The notes: a model not told the origin generated them from the sequence alone. Shown: positions 31,901 to 35,897, counted from the stretch's first letter. The stretch is DNA of 64,000 nt from Dendrolimus kikuchii (GCA_019925095.2 CM034398.1:6339001-6403000); one strand, 5' to 3'. Translations and numbers: made by a program.

Positions 31901-32154
31901 CCATATAAACGAACCCAGTAGTTCTGAGTAAAATTAATGTATCGTACAAAACCAAAGGGATTTGATGATTTTATAAGGATTCCGGTTCTGCCGAAAAGGA
32001 AGCTACATAATACTAGTGGTGTATATTAGATAAAATATTTACAGATAATGAAGATGCAGAAACAGTGATAATTCCTTCCTTACCAGAGAGAGAAGAGAAT
32101 GAAGAAAACAGTGACGGAGGGGAGTCGCCACGTAAAAGTCGGCGCCTGGTCTAA
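1150..32154 (+). CDS. FANCI: FANCI, Fanconi anaemia group I protein (5'-partial, 19 exons)
   Basis: FANCI pairs with FANCD2 to form the ID2 clamp on DNA at interstrand crosslinks and stalled forks in the nucleus. Both are monoubiquitinated by the Fanconi core complex. Exons seen: 1150-1280, 2723-2922, 4741-4868, 5741-5955, 8046-8250, 8757-8933, 10199-10302, 11568-11722, 14953-15132, 16319-16507, 19208-19416, 21188-21315, 22220-22413, 24588-24743, 25760-25958, 27057-27246, 28425-28617, 31083-31200, 32045-32154. All junctions are GT/AG and phases match, giving 1059 residues plus a stop. The order of segments follows remembered human FANCI: the RDxLxxxxRK lysine region, an S/TQ stretch, an Asp-rich loop before LEDIL, then LIPFLIFAAEQF and TARDFRI near the C terminus. 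The tail is acidic, then basic (PRKSRR), like the vertebrate nuclear-signal tail, but no EDGE tetrapeptide is visible. About 240-260 N-terminal residues lie upstream. No frameshift or stop is seen, so the gene appears functional. Confidence 0.93.
1893..2097 (+). repeat. Compound microsatellite (AT)n-(GT)n-Gn
   Basis: About 38 AT units run from 1897 to 1972. They are followed by GT/GC/GTGC runs broken by two poly-G tracts. Apparent Tyr-Ile and Cys-Val reading frames here are artefacts of the dinucleotide repeat. Confidence 0.97.
2195..2545 (+). repeat. Dispersed repeat E, copy 1
   Basis: About 350 bp from 'aaaatcgaccataa' to 'caaagtttttgct' that recurs in the same orientation at 58460-58785 with scattered substitutions and small indels. 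Non-coding; class unknown. Confidence 0.7.
2723..2922 (+). CDS. FANCI: FANCI visible exon 2
   Basis: Acceptor TTTTGTAG, donor GTGAGT; two bases close the previous codon and the exon ends in phase 0. Encodes NPFIIDLALAVSDKR, matching the family's helical segment after residue 300. It has extra residues before this motif compared with human FANCI. Confidence 0.85.
3463..3885 (-). mobile_element. LINE-like repeat C, copy 1
   Basis: A block beginning 'tattcaaaataagttccact' recurs at 14590-14945 and partly at 47380-47560. Read on the minus strand it ends '...aacttattttgaata', a common form of insect non-LTR retrotransposon 3' end. No reading frame is left. Confidence 0.5.
4262..4672. mobile_element. 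TIR-A element, both arms present
   Basis: The right arm (about 4575-4672) reads in reverse as the family consensus 'aaaactacgtttcaacggtt' then 'gatttttattattccgacg' and the palindromic core 'gccgtgatcacggc'. The left arm (4262-4315) is truncated after 'ccgacgttt'. Non-autonomous DNA element with arms of about 95 bp. Other copies: 5494-5712, 10655-10895, 19432-19690, 22505-23040, 26733-26870, 55385-55425. Confidence 0.7.
4741..4868 (+). CDS. FANCI: FANCI visible exon 3
   Basis: Acceptor TTTTTCAG, donor GTAAAA; phase 0 in, two bases left over. Encodes TVKSAIEQRILDEAQ and FILPPDVDVASLLK, matching the KSFKDLQ / NLVP region of the family. Confidence 0.9.
4917..5045 (-). mobile_element. LINE 3' terminus (truncated)
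   Basis: On the minus strand it reads '...ggtgaataaagagtgttca' followed by repeats of ATTC. This is the typical end of lepidopteran non-LTR retrotransposons (polyadenylation signal plus short tandem tail). Severely 5'-truncated. Confidence 0.6.
5140..5440 (-). repeat. Dispersed element L, copy 2 (inverted)
   Basis: Reverse-strand copy of the block at 500-790. Landmarks 'gcagaattcggcccctggtg' and 'gcgattgagacgatagt' are the reverse complements of that copy. With 500-790 it flanks FANCI exons 1-3 as an inverted pair. Confidence 0.65.
5494..5712. mobile_element. TIR-A foldback copy
   Basis: Two arms of about 95 bp meet around a short centre near 5600. The left arm starts 'aaaactaagtttcaacggtt' and the right arm ends with its near complement 'attaaaacctagttttatta'. 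Both carry the palindrome 'gccgtgatcacgg'. Internally deleted relative to 4262-4672. Confidence 0.85.
5741..5955 (+). CDS. FANCI: FANCI visible exon 4
   Basis: Acceptor TTTCACAG, donor GTATGT; one base in, one left over. Encodes LTTMGLINLAFNLLS (family: VTQGLVELGFILM) and ends PQFAG. The insect segment is compact here compared with human. Confidence 0.9.
6541..6923 (+). mobile_element. Tail-sharing SINE, two nested copies
   Basis: 6541-6720 is an internally rearranged copy ending 'cagcaataaaaaaaaa'. Directly after it a second copy resumes at 'ggcgacaaaataatccacag', the point where the first copy diverged, and ends in its own poly-A at 6923. This pattern suggests one retroposon inserted into another. 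Confidence 0.75.
6924..8045 (+). other. FANCI intron sequence, no feature
   Basis: AT-rich intron with no reading frame or repeat I can match elsewhere in the window. It ends in the acceptor TTTACAG of exon 5. Confidence 0.6.
8046..8250 (+). CDS. FANCI: FANCI visible exon 5, monoubiquitination lysine
   Basis: Acceptor TTTACAG, donor GTAAGT. Encodes LDAVRPLLNYSMRTRDVL then VCRKGFYSK. The lysine codon at 8234-8236 lies in CRKGF, aligning with the family's LRKAMF motif whose lysine (human K523) is conjugated to ubiquitin. Two bases are left over. Confidence 0.93.
8400..8620 (+). mobile_element. Helitron-like non-autonomous 3' end
   Basis: Contains the usual 'ctgtttgtctgtgtctg' start and 'gacgactggaccgattt' middle. 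It ends with 'gacgaagtcgcgggcatcag' followed by CTAGT (8616-8620) and then T. CTRR before a T is the known Helitron 3' terminus. Confidence 0.6.
8757..8933 (+). CDS. FANCI: FANCI visible exon 6, S/TQ cluster
   Basis: Acceptor TTTTTCAG, donor GTAAGT. Encodes LSGFLTVLRHIKL followed by a Ser-rich loop holding SSQ (Ser at 8845-8847) and LTQ (Thr at 8890-8892). In vertebrates the same place carries the ATR-phosphorylated SQ cluster. Confidence 0.9.
8958..9095 (-). mobile_element. tRNA-derived SINE type 1 (truncated)
   Basis: Minus strand: 'cctctgtggtggctcaagcc' (A-box region), 'tctgggttcgattac' (B box), then the shared body 'gctatggtctgggtgg'. Other copies: 17740, 30108, 31230, 33553, 34950, 50031. 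Confidence 0.75.
9440..9590 (+). repeat. Dispersed repeat D, copy 1
   Basis: The segment around 'ctgctatgcattcctagctt' through 'ggtctactgcacaggtacat' recurs at 54775-54925 (+). Probably a fragment of a LINE 3' region; no polarity evidence. Confidence 0.55.
9935..10165 (-). mobile_element. tRNA-like SINE type 3
   Basis: Minus strand opens 'ctcgtggtaagcggctaatg' (A-box-like) and has 'gagttcaaatactgg' (B-box-like) about 30 bases later. The remainder is unmatched. It is the only copy seen, so the call rests on the two pol III boxes and their spacing. Confidence 0.45.
10199..10302 (+). CDS. FANCI: FANCI visible exon 7
   Basis: Acceptor TTTCCCAG, donor GTAAGT; one base in, one left over. Encodes VRNEAVCCEVISIIQRC and KQLLYT, aligning with VANETFCLEIMDSLRRCL and RLMLYEG of the family. 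Confidence 0.92.
10655..10895 (+). mobile_element. TIR-A element, one arm plus interior
   Basis: Starts 'aataaaactacgttttaacg', passes 'attattccgacgttttggcc' and 'gtagccgtgatcactgaaga', then the family interior up to about 10895. The second arm is missing. Confidence 0.75.
11131..11494. mobile_element. TIR element B, copy 1 (364 bp)
   Basis: Ends are inverted repeats: 'ctacgttccac' at 11131 and 'gtggaacgtag' ending at 11494. Inside are 'ggtcgtggcgaaaacgtta' and 'aaatcgcggtcgtgagcgtg'. A second copy is at 43720-43945. Non-coding MITE; superfamily unclear. Confidence 0.7.
11568..11722 (+). CDS. FANCI: FANCI visible exon 8
   Basis: Acceptor TTTTACAG, donor GTAAGT; two bases in, ends phase 0. 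Encodes SILEMMHSRLVKY and CVQETATAANLV, aligning with the VMQTLLSQLKQFY segment. Confidence 0.88.
11856..12380 (+). mobile_element. Solo LTR, copy 1 (525 bp, TSD ATAT)
   Basis: Starts TGTTACAA and ends CTCGTAAAA (expected TAACA mutated), flanked by ATAT at 11852-11855 and 12381-12384. Internal promoter-like 'ggtataaaacgac' and downstream 'aataaactcaatt' fit U3-R-U5 order. No primer-binding site or internal region adjoins it, so it is a recombined solo LTR of an LTR retrotransposon; family unknown. Confidence 0.88.
12830..13025 (+). repeat. Interior repeat, Helitron-like fragment
   Basis: 'tattataaatgcgaaataac' followed by 'ctgtctgtctgttacgctt' and 'cccgaaaaatgggatag' matches the block at 21855-22060. 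Typical of non-autonomous elements dispersed in moth and butterfly genomes. Confidence 0.5.
13052..13105. repeat. Perfect 25-bp hairpin, 4-base loop
   Basis: Left arm 13052-13076 and right arm 13081-13105 are exact reverse complements around TGAC. The arms read 'agaaagtaggattgg...' outward. No mismatch in 25 bp. Confidence 0.97.
14055..14222 (-). mobile_element. RTE-clade LINE 3' end, minus strand
   Basis: Reverse strand matches the end of the RTE coding region at 51660-51840 (landmarks 'gaggtgtgtaagaataagcc', 'gcctacctcgcaagggaac'), then 'gcgtgaagtta' and ATGT repeats. Truncated to about 170 bp. Confidence 0.8.
14575..14945 (-). mobile_element. LINE-like repeat C, copy 2
   Basis: Same block as 3463-3885: 'tattcaaaataagttctact', 'gagaagaagcggcacgaaac' and 'tttatactgcaacaaatc' occur in the same order. 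It abuts the acceptor of FANCI exon 9 within 10 bp. Confidence 0.55.
14953..15132 (+). CDS. FANCI: FANCI visible exon 9
   Basis: Acceptor TGCTAG, donor GTAAGA; phase 0 on both sides. Encodes EPISHMMYLVAQYL, then five Asp and LEDIL, matching EPLDYLLCCIQ and the Glu-rich stretch before DLDDIL of the family. The acceptor lacks a strong pyrimidine tract directly before it (ttttaatgctag). Confidence 0.9.
15163..15475 (+). repeat. Dispersed repeat N, copy 1
   Basis: About 310 bp almost identical to 46090-46410. Both begin with 'tttaacttgcaatgga' and shortly after have 'atcttgcaagttaaa', an inverted pair. Class not assigned. Confidence 0.75.
15495..15680 (+). repeat. Dispersed element L, copy 3
   Basis: Carries 'ccgattctgctattactatc' and 'tctcaatcgtagatttgtcg' as in 500-790, same orientation, 3' part missing. 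Confidence 0.6.
15741..16060 (-). mobile_element. Tail-sharing SINE, minus strand
   Basis: The plus strand starts with the T-rich complement of the poly-A tail, then 'ggcagacggcccacttagtg', and ends with the complement of the head 'ccgtgcagaaacggag'. Full-length. It is the only antisense copy among FANCI introns. Confidence 0.85.
16319..16507 (+). CDS. FANCI: FANCI visible exon 10
   Basis: Acceptor GTTTCAG, donor GTATTA; phase 0 both sides, 63 codons. Encodes SKAKNLKVQLLIQSYEAL (family: IKNNICAFLVMGVCEVL) and YRLYRNYYNIVEQTK. Confidence 0.92.
16535..17082 (+). mobile_element. Solo LTR, copy 2 (548 bp, TSD CTAT)
   Basis: Starts TGTTACAACCGAGG and ends CATAATA, flanked by CTAT at 16531-16534 and 17083-17086. 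Shares with copy 1 'gcgccgacaaagacaaattc', 'tataaaacgatgg' and 'aattacgaccttctgcatta'. Carries a poly-G run near 16853-16866. Inserted 27 bp downstream of the exon 10 donor. Confidence 0.88.
17170..17500 (+). repeat. Helitron-like dispersed repeat
   Basis: 'gtttttgtctgtctgtaaga' and 'tgaaaactactgaacgg' are standard openings of these repeats. 'tttatccctataaa' then occurs twice (17286, 17417), suggesting an internal partial duplication. No clear 3' end. Confidence 0.45.
17740..17950 (+). mobile_element. tRNA-derived SINE type 1
   Basis: 'gcctctgtgatttagttggc' (A-box region), 'ctcggttcgattca' (B box), body 'ttactgtggtctgggtgtct', then 'gtatattacccataacaacg'. Confidence 0.8.
17951..18421 (+). 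other. FANCI intron sequence, no feature
   Basis: AT-rich; no reading frame with family features and no match elsewhere in the window. Confidence 0.5.
18422..18680 (-). mobile_element. tRNA-derived SINE type 2
   Basis: Minus strand begins 'ctggtagcgtaatggctagc' (A box) and contains the body 'cgatgtgtcaaacctgcc' and 'cccaacagtgggacagtt'. The plus-strand partner is at 23135-23415. The B box is eroded in this copy. Confidence 0.75.
18749..19069 (+). mobile_element. Tail-sharing SINE, full length
   Basis: Head 'ccgtgcaggaacggagaaag', body 'ccacagccaggtggtagag' and 'gaccaggttccagtctccc' (weakly B-box-like), tail 'gccgtctgcctgtctgctga' then AATAAA and poly-A. Confidence 0.9.
19208..19416 (+). CDS. 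FANCI: FANCI visible exon 11, triple SQ linker
   Basis: Acceptor TTTCTAG, donor GTAACA. The first half is a Lys/Ser-rich low-complexity linker with three consecutive SQ dipeptides (SQKSQKSQ). The second half KPLPCLWDMKLCLRILQLL returns to the conserved helical fold (family: LLSMKFVSSLLTALF). Confidence 0.9.
19432..19690 (+). mobile_element. TIR-A element, one arm plus interior
   Basis: Extended terminus 'ttcttaagttttcgcg' precedes 'ataaaactacgttttaacgg', then 'cgacgtttcggccactttt' and the interior. Begins 15 bp after the exon 11 donor. Confidence 0.8.
19976..20272 (+). mobile_element. Tail-sharing SINE
   Basis: Head 'tatccgtgcaagtacggag' to tail 'gccgtctgcctgtttgctga' with short A tail. Small deletions against the copy at 18749. 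Confidence 0.85.
20300..20929 (+). other. FANCI intron sequence, no feature
   Basis: AT-rich with one GC-richer patch near 20380-20470 and a small palindrome at about 20680 ('aacgcctttaggcgtt'). Nothing recognisable. Confidence 0.5.
20930..21065. mobile_element. Small TIR element G
   Basis: Ends 'agggaccggttcgtatatc' and '...gtaggaaccagccct' are inverted repeats, with 'cctccatataa' in the centre. Related copies: 22081-22160, 29882-30006, 35763-35897, 57280-57490. Confidence 0.65.
21188..21315 (+). CDS. FANCI: FANCI visible exon 12
   Basis: Acceptor TTTTCACAG, donor GTACGT; one base in, one left over. Encodes FRDMCTFDDETALYCV and LIHSPNYSLKIESCLSKI. Confidence 0.9.
21399..21670 (+). mobile_element. 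Tail-sharing SINE, 5'-truncated
   Basis: Starts at 'gtcctgcggccgggcggcc' and ends in 'cctgcaataaaaaaaaag'. The internal stretch around 'gtatgccgcc' is missing. Confidence 0.88.
21855..22060 (+). repeat. Helitron-like dispersed repeat
   Basis: 'taatgttataaatgcgaaat' and 'ctgtctgtctataacactta' match 12830-13025. The end is not defined. Confidence 0.5.
22081..22160. mobile_element. Small TIR element G, partial
   Basis: Left end 'taatggctggttcctatatc' as in 29882; right part lost. Confidence 0.5.
22220..22413 (+). CDS. FANCI: FANCI visible exon 13
   Basis: Acceptor TCTTAATAG, donor GTAAGC; two bases in, phase 0 out. Encodes CIAKILVNVHNALAQIE and LNGLANMLLVIP, continuing the alpha-solenoid. Confidence 0.9.
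22505..23040 (+). mobile_element. TIR-A element split by an RTE insertion
   Basis: Left arm 22515-22610 ('ttcgacgtttcggccac', 'agccgtgatcacggaagac'). The right outer part near 23010-23040 ('tcgcgaaaacttcagaaaat') is the complement of the outer terminus seen at 19432. An RTE 3' end (22683-22960) sits between them. Confidence 0.65.
22683..22960 (+). mobile_element. RTE-clade LINE 3' end
   Basis: Codes for RMHDDRMTKQIYNAKVDG through CKNKPEWRSVV, the same C-terminal end as at 51181-51840. It then has 'ggcgtgaagttatgtatgta' with ATGT repeats. 5'-truncated. A stop (TAG) replaces the conserved residue after VVR. Confidence 0.85.
23135..23415 (+). mobile_element. tRNA-derived SINE type 2
   Basis: A box region 'gtggcgtaatggctagcgca', B box 'gcggtttcgaatccgg', body 'cctgccaagccgccttggac' and 'cccagcagtgggacattca'. 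Same family as 18422-18680. Confidence 0.85.
23416..23889 (+). other. FANCI intron sequence, no feature
   Basis: AT-rich; nothing recognised. Confidence 0.5.
23890..24323 (-). mobile_element. Solo LTR, copy 3 (434 bp, TSD ATAC)
   Basis: On the minus strand starts TGTTACATGCCGAC and ends CTCGTAACA. Flanked by ATAC at 23886-23889 and 24324-24327. Keeps both intact TGTTAC/GTAACA ends, so it defines the family's boundaries. Antisense to FANCI. Confidence 0.9.
24365..24545 (+). repeat. Dispersed repeat J, copy 1
   Basis: 'gggccaccggaactctcact' through 'gagccgaccctaaaagcta' recurs at 42945-43185 in the same orientation. Class unknown. Confidence 0.6.
24588..24743 (+). CDS. FANCI: FANCI visible exon 14
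   Basis: Acceptor CTTTTAG, donor GTAAAT; 52 codons in phase 0. Encodes FIRTSNLDCLSLIPSI and LDDLLRKLLITLGAID. Confidence 0.88.
24744..25759 (+). other. FANCI intron (visible intron 14)
   Basis: 1-kb AT-rich intron with only a 30-bp TIR-A remnant at 24955-24990 ('aaaactacgttttaaaggtt'). Otherwise featureless. Confidence 0.6.
25760..25958 (+). CDS. FANCI: FANCI visible exon 15
   Basis: Acceptor ATCGAAG, donor GTATAA, one base left over. Encodes an acidic start (EPEEDSNE), then TVLIHICLHVNTRLEYVE, matching the family's TVCLLVLSQAEKVLEEVD. The acceptor has a weak pyrimidine tract. Confidence 0.9.
26275..26429 (+). mobile_element. Helitron-like 3' fragment
   Basis: 'tttatcccggaaaaatgtac' body, then 'agcgaagccgtgggcaaaag' with CTAGT at 26425-26429 followed by A. 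Confidence 0.5.
26465..26695. repeat. Inverted repeat flanking exon 16, left arm
   Basis: Reverse complement of 27885-28245 apart from an insertion in that arm. Landmarks 'gatgtaaaacc', 'tgattttctatcttgtctaa' and 'gattatatcctctttgtt' have exact or near-exact complements there. Confidence 0.85.
26733..26870 (+). mobile_element. TIR-A element, single arm
   Basis: 'ttttcttaagttttcgcgaa' outer terminus, 'ataaaactacgttttaacgg', 'cgacgt'-type core mutated to 'ctgacgtttcggcc', ends after 'gatcacggaagac'. Confidence 0.8.
27057..27246 (+). CDS. FANCI: FANCI visible exon 16
   Basis: Acceptor TTTACAG, donor GTAAAT; two bases in, two left over. Encodes VIQLCQLCTWISACA and FYKILCKLAKQIDVS, matching IIMQLGTLLTFFHELVQTA and DLCKMYTTLTALV of the family. 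Confidence 0.92.
27885..28245. repeat. Inverted repeat flanking exon 16, right arm
   Basis: Complement of 26465-26695, interrupted by a retroposon at about 27922-28051. A related element lies at 54465-54640. Confidence 0.85.
27922..28051 (+). mobile_element. Small retroposon with 11-bp duplication
   Basis: The sequence AACAAAGAGGA occurs immediately before and after this insert, which ends in A7 followed by (GAA)n. Both features mark target-primed reverse transcription. The body has no match in the window. Confidence 0.7.
28425..28617 (+). CDS. FANCI: FANCI visible exon 17
   Basis: Acceptor TTTTTAG, donor GTGAGT; one base in, phase 0 out. Encodes KLSNIIANFITYVEA and LIPFLIFAAEQFNNKIIK, the latter matching PIPNLIFAIEQYEKFLI. 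One of the strongest family signatures. Confidence 0.95.
28733..29047 (+). mobile_element. Tail-sharing SINE, full length
   Basis: Head 'tatccgtacaggaacggaga' to tail 'gccgtctgcctgtctgctga' with poly-A. Very close to 18749 and 40424. Confidence 0.9.
29107..29368. mobile_element. 262-bp foldback element
   Basis: Starts 'aaaaatcgaaatg' and ends with its complement. The outer arms (67 bp) differ at one base and the inner arms (about 34 bp) at a few. A 26-base insertion in the left arm separates the two. The loop is about 35 bases. MITE-like; no other copy in the window. Confidence 0.9.
29370..29880 (+). other. FANCI intron sequence, no feature
   Basis: AT-rich; nothing recognised. Confidence 0.5.
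29882..30006. mobile_element. Small TIR element G
   Basis: 'taatggccggttactat' at one end and '...aggaaccggctatta' at the other are inverted repeats. Middle 'tgacattacttctatgg' as in the other copies. Confidence 0.7.
30108..30310 (-). mobile_element. tRNA-derived SINE type 1
   Basis: Minus strand: 'ggcctctgtggttgagcggg', B box 'tccgggtttgattcctgg', body with 'ctgggtgtcagggatcggcc'. Confidence 0.85.
30490..30890 (+). repeat. Helitron-like dispersed repeat
   Basis: Opening 'ttatactaatatataaagct', 'ctcaggaactactggtctga' and 'ggctataggctatatatcat' are hallmarks of non-autonomous Helitron-type repeats in Lepidoptera. A CTAG motif lies at about 30880 but the end is uncertain. Confidence 0.5.
31083..31200 (+). 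CDS. FANCI: FANCI visible exon 18
   Basis: Acceptor ATTTCAG, donor GTAAGA. Encodes YLSLGTARDFRIDMQALK (family: HMKLSTSRDFKIKGNIL), then acidic NDNEDAQGSDV. One base left over. Confidence 0.95.
31230..31378 (-). mobile_element. tRNA-derived SINE type 1 (5' half)
   Basis: Minus strand B box 'tcccgggttcgcttcctgg' and body 'ttactatggtctgagtgtct'. Confidence 0.75.
31555..31772 (+). mobile_element. Tail-sharing SINE, degenerate
   Basis: Keeps 'gccaggtggtgggac', 'ggtctagagtatgccgcc' and 'ttgcaaatgtccatag'. Tail eroded to 'ccaacaattaaaaaagg'. Confidence 0.7.
32045..32154 (+). CDS. FANCI: FANCI terminal coding exon 19
   Basis: Acceptor TTTACAG; two bases complete Asp. Encodes a Glu-rich tail ending SPRKSRRLV and stop TAA at 32152-32154. 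The basic end probably serves as nuclear signal, as in vertebrates. Confidence 0.92.
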
Positions 32155-32275
32155 ATAATATAATACTATGTTTTGGTGGATTTGATTTATTTGAAAGTTG
32201 TACTTGAAGTAGTATAGCAACATTCTTCAATTATAAAATAATTTTTCAATAATAAATATTTTGCCTAATTATTTT
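32155..32275 (+). terminator. FANCI 3' UTR and polyadenylation signal
   Basis: AATAAA at 32251-32256, about 100 bases after the stop, followed by TTTTGCC and a T-rich tract. This is a canonical eukaryotic poly-A site and the likely transcript end. Confidence 0.75.
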
Positions 32276-32825
32276 CTTAGTTTTATTACTTAATTCTGAA
32301 GCTTGAGAAATTTATTTATTCCTCGATCGATCCAATATTGGATACATCGTAAAAATCAAAGATACAAACTCACACATATTAATATGAATTTGTTGTATCT
32401 TTGCTTTTTACGATCTTGAAAATAAACTGATCATTATAAATTTTTTATCCCGCGAAATATGATGTTTTTCGCGGAATACGGATGCAAGATTTACACTCGA
32501 ATACGCGTGACGGTGGTAAAAATCGTACAAGTTTGTTCCAATCCACGCGAGGGTATGAAGGATTCCGCAGAAGTGGCGAACTTTCAGTGGTGTTTTTGTC
32601 CTTTAACCACAAAACCGTAGAAAACGAAACTTGATCGAACGTTACTTCAAAGATCAAAGAATTTTGTTTGAGTTAATTTTCGTTGAAAGTAAGCATTTTC
32701 TAAGTTCTTTGATATATGAATTAACAACGAAAGTCGAAGCGTAGCAGGTATGTTTTTGTATATCTTTAACACATTAGCAATATAAATTTCCATTTCCTTT
32801 CACTGTTATAATTTTTAATTTAACT
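32276..32825. other. Intergenic, no feature
   Basis: AT-rich. 'gatacaacaaattcat'-type complement pairs near 32360-32410 ('aaaaatcaaagatacaa' / 'ttgtatctttgctttttacg') form an imperfect foldback. Confidence 0.4.
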
Positions 32826-33290
32826 AGGATATGCCCGTGACTTCGTCCACGCTTGACCTGAAATTTCCGCGGGATTCACGGGATTTGTTTTATTTCCTCT
32901 ACCCGTAGCACATTTAAAAAAGAATGTAAGCCATCGTTTTAGTGGAACCTGTGTCGGATAAATTAATTTTCTTAACCCGAACAACTTCGAACCGCTCCCG
33001 AGAAAATTCCCGGGATAATAAATTAGAATTCATATTTTTTTAAATATGGCTATTTTAAATCATTCCCAAAAAAAGTGCCGAGGCATTCCCAGGATAAAAA
33101 GTAGCGCGAATTTTAAGTCTAAGAATTTGCTGTCGATCACCGAAAACCGCATCGAAGTCGGCCCAGTAGTTTTTACGTGAATCCCGAACAAATATACAAA
33201 CTGACAAAAATCTAAATTGTGTTCTTCATCGTTTGTATAGTCTATTCCAGTTGTTTTTTTTATAAATAGCTTCAATGTACACACACGGAC
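32826..33290 (-). repeat. Helitron-like repeat F, minus copy
   Basis: Starts 'actaggatatgcccgtgact' and contains 'ttccgcgggattcacggg' and 'gtttgtatagtctattccag'. Matches plus-strand copies at 57700-58175 and 63590-63685 and a fragment at 52740-52880. Confidence 0.6.
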
Positions 33291-33552
33291 AGATCTATCT
33301 ATAATATAATAAAATTATAGATAGATAATAGACTCTGGATACGATACACCGTCAGCCATAGACCGCAAATTACGTATGATCACAAACAATACGCTTCACC
33401 GAATTGAGCTTAACAGTCGAGGGGAAAATGAGGTTTTTAATTCCAGTAATTTCGTGCGTGCGGTTGTATGTTACGCAATATTATTAATTCCAGTTTCGTA
33501 ATTTACTCGTCCAGGCACATGAAACTGGCTGGATGTGTTTTTCCATTCGTAA

Positions 33553-33690
33553 AGAGAAAATCGGCAGACAACCACTGTATACTCCCAAAATAAACATGTT
33601 TACATGATGTTTACGTACATTATTTTATGGGTAATATGTAACGGTCGACTCTGGGTCAGTCTCAAACATCAAGACAAGTTATTTATGTGC
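33553..33690 (-). mobile_element. tRNA-derived SINE type 1 (3' half)
   Basis: 'aatcggcagacaaccactg' and 'gggtaatatgtaacggtcga' are the complement of the family 3' body. The tRNA part is missing. Confidence 0.6.
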
Positions 33691-34945
33691 AGAAAGAAGA
33701 GTCATATTTAGCTCTTCGCGAGATATCGAAGAAGACGGAAGACAGCTCTTCGGCTGAAATCGCTCGTCCTCTTGGGCTTAGCCCTCAGACCAATATAGGT
33801 CTGAGGGTTGGTAATAATCTGTCCGGGCTGGAGGATCATACGCAAGTGAACCCATAGGCCGCACAACGATCTTCAGAAAGAGCAGGGGATGTTTTAGTGG
33901 GTGCCTGCCCAGAAGTTCTCCGTGTCTCACAGACCTCCACAGTGGTTCTTTCACGTTAGGCCGTTTGTAAATAGGATATCATCTTGCGGAAAAAAGACTG
34001 CAAATGGGTTACCTACCTTGAAATTGCAGTCTATGGCGGCTATAGTGCTATTGCATACTCGGTACGGTGCTACAAGCGACTATTCTACATGGAAATCCAT
34101 AGTAACATATAAATGCGATATAATGTTCTGTTTGTTTGTTACGTTTTTATGACCGTCCATGGTTGTGATGGCCTCCATGTTTGAGTGGGCAAGTCTCTGT
34201 CGGCCTAGGTCACTGGAACGCTCCTTTCGGCGCAGCACAGATTGCGAAATGTTGCGCAGCAAGTAAGATCGTAAGCGGTATGGCCGGCCCTAGCTGTTTT
34301 GCTGCCGTAGGCAAGCTCGATAAAGGCCGCCCCCACTAAAGTTTAAGAAAACTAAAAGTCTTCTATCTAGCTTCATCCCCCACAACCTTGTCTATTCGTG
34401 TTGTATGTTCTTATTGATTTCACTACTAATATATTTTCTAGATTCAAGTGAACAAATTGAAATTTATTCTTGAGTCTTGTTTGTTTGTTTTTGTTTTTGG
34501 GCTTTAGTACTTCAAGCGTTTTTGCAGAATTTTTTTGAGGCATTTTGCCGGCGCTAAATTTTGCCGTCGTAATCAGTTGCCTACCGTCTCGAGCCGCCCC
34601 TGTAAACGGTGGCTTCCTTCTGCAAAAACATAGCGTCGCAGAAGAACGCAGCCGAGACCCCATCGCTGATGGCAAACATAGAAACGAAGGCTGCACTTAC
34701 CTCCTGCCGATGATGTAGCGGCCGGCGAGCCACGCCTAGGGACGTAGGGTGTCCTGGAACCAGGGGTACCCCATCATGACGGTTCACGTTGAGGCGCTAC
34801 TGCGTGCGAGGTTATTACCTATCGCAGGCGTCCTGGCGCCTTATCCAGACGTGGAGAAACGCTGGTATGTTTAGTAGGTATAGCGGCTGGCATTTCACAA
34901 CACCTTTAGTTAAGGTCTAAAAACTTCTCTGGGTTCCGAGGTGAT
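33691..34945. other. Degenerate transposon sequence
   Basis: GC-richer than its surroundings with broken frames (e.g. around 33880-33960 and 34580-34790). The phrase 'ggccggccctagctgttttg' near 34283 looks repetitive. I cannot assign a family and see no intact gene. Confidence 0.4.
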
Positions 34946-34949
34946 GCGT

Positions 34950-35150
34950 ACAGAAAAAGATATTGGTACGCAGAGGTCTCGGGTTCGACTCCTGGCATGA
35001 TAAATTTTATAAACAAACTTTCCATTATTTACTATGGTCTGGGTGTCTTGGATCAGCCACAGATCAGTCGTCCGTTGTATTTTATCCATAACAGAGTAAC
35101 TTGCTTACCGTGGTGATATGCAGTGTGTGTTAGTATGCCGATTATTAAAA
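34950..35150 (+). mobile_element. tRNA-derived SINE type 1
   Basis: B box 'ctcgggttcgactcctgg', then 'ttactatggtctgggtgtct' and 'gttgtattttatccataaca'. The A-box half is lost. Confidence 0.75.
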
Positions 35151-35762
35151 AAAAATTATATTCCGGGGATAAACATAAAGCATACCTACCGTTTATAGGC
35201 TCGTCATAGCATTCTGAATGTGATCATGAATAAATATTTTCAACGAGCCTTTAAGTAATACTTGTATAAATATAATAAATAAAGGGGTTTAGAGGTCAAA
35301 CAAACTCATTTATAAATTAATTTATTTCAGTAGGAAAAAGTATTTATTTCATAATTAATTAACATTCCGTCCATAATATTTATTTCCGTGAATTACATTG
35401 CGGTCATGTATTAAAGGAATATTCTTATTTGTATTTTTGTTATTTAGTGACGTCGACATAATGGGTTTTTCATTTTCATATCGCGGTTTTTAAAATGTTT
35501 ATTGTTCAGTTCGCTTTAATGGCAGGCAAAGGAATTAAATCTTATACATGCCGACTTCTTTCATTTATTCCTTCGTATCCGAACAAATGTTTAAAACTAG
35601 AAAAACAGATTTTAGAATAATAACTAGCAAAGTAGCTCAATCAAATATTTTCATGTTTTGGACTGACGATAAACAACGGAGTAATTGTAACTAAAAAAGA
35701 TTCCACACAAAGTGGCAATTATTGTTTCAAAATAATCAATATCCTACAACTATTGTTCGCTT
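35151..35762. other. Intergenic, no feature
   Basis: AT-rich, nothing recognised. Confidence 0.5.
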
Positions 35763-35897
35763 CATGGTCGGTTCCTACGCCTTACTAAACACTCATTTGT
35801 CTTACTAGTTTTAATTTGATGTAAGCTCCATAAAAGTAATATTTTTCTACCGATAGTAAGGCAAATGCATAAATATGGTGCGGTAGTTGGTAATGTA
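35763..35897. mobile_element. Small TIR element G, degenerate
   Basis: 'catggtcggttcctacgcct' and centre 'aagctccataaaagt'; 'ccgatagtaaggcaaatgca' is the complement of the other arm's motif. Confidence 0.5.
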
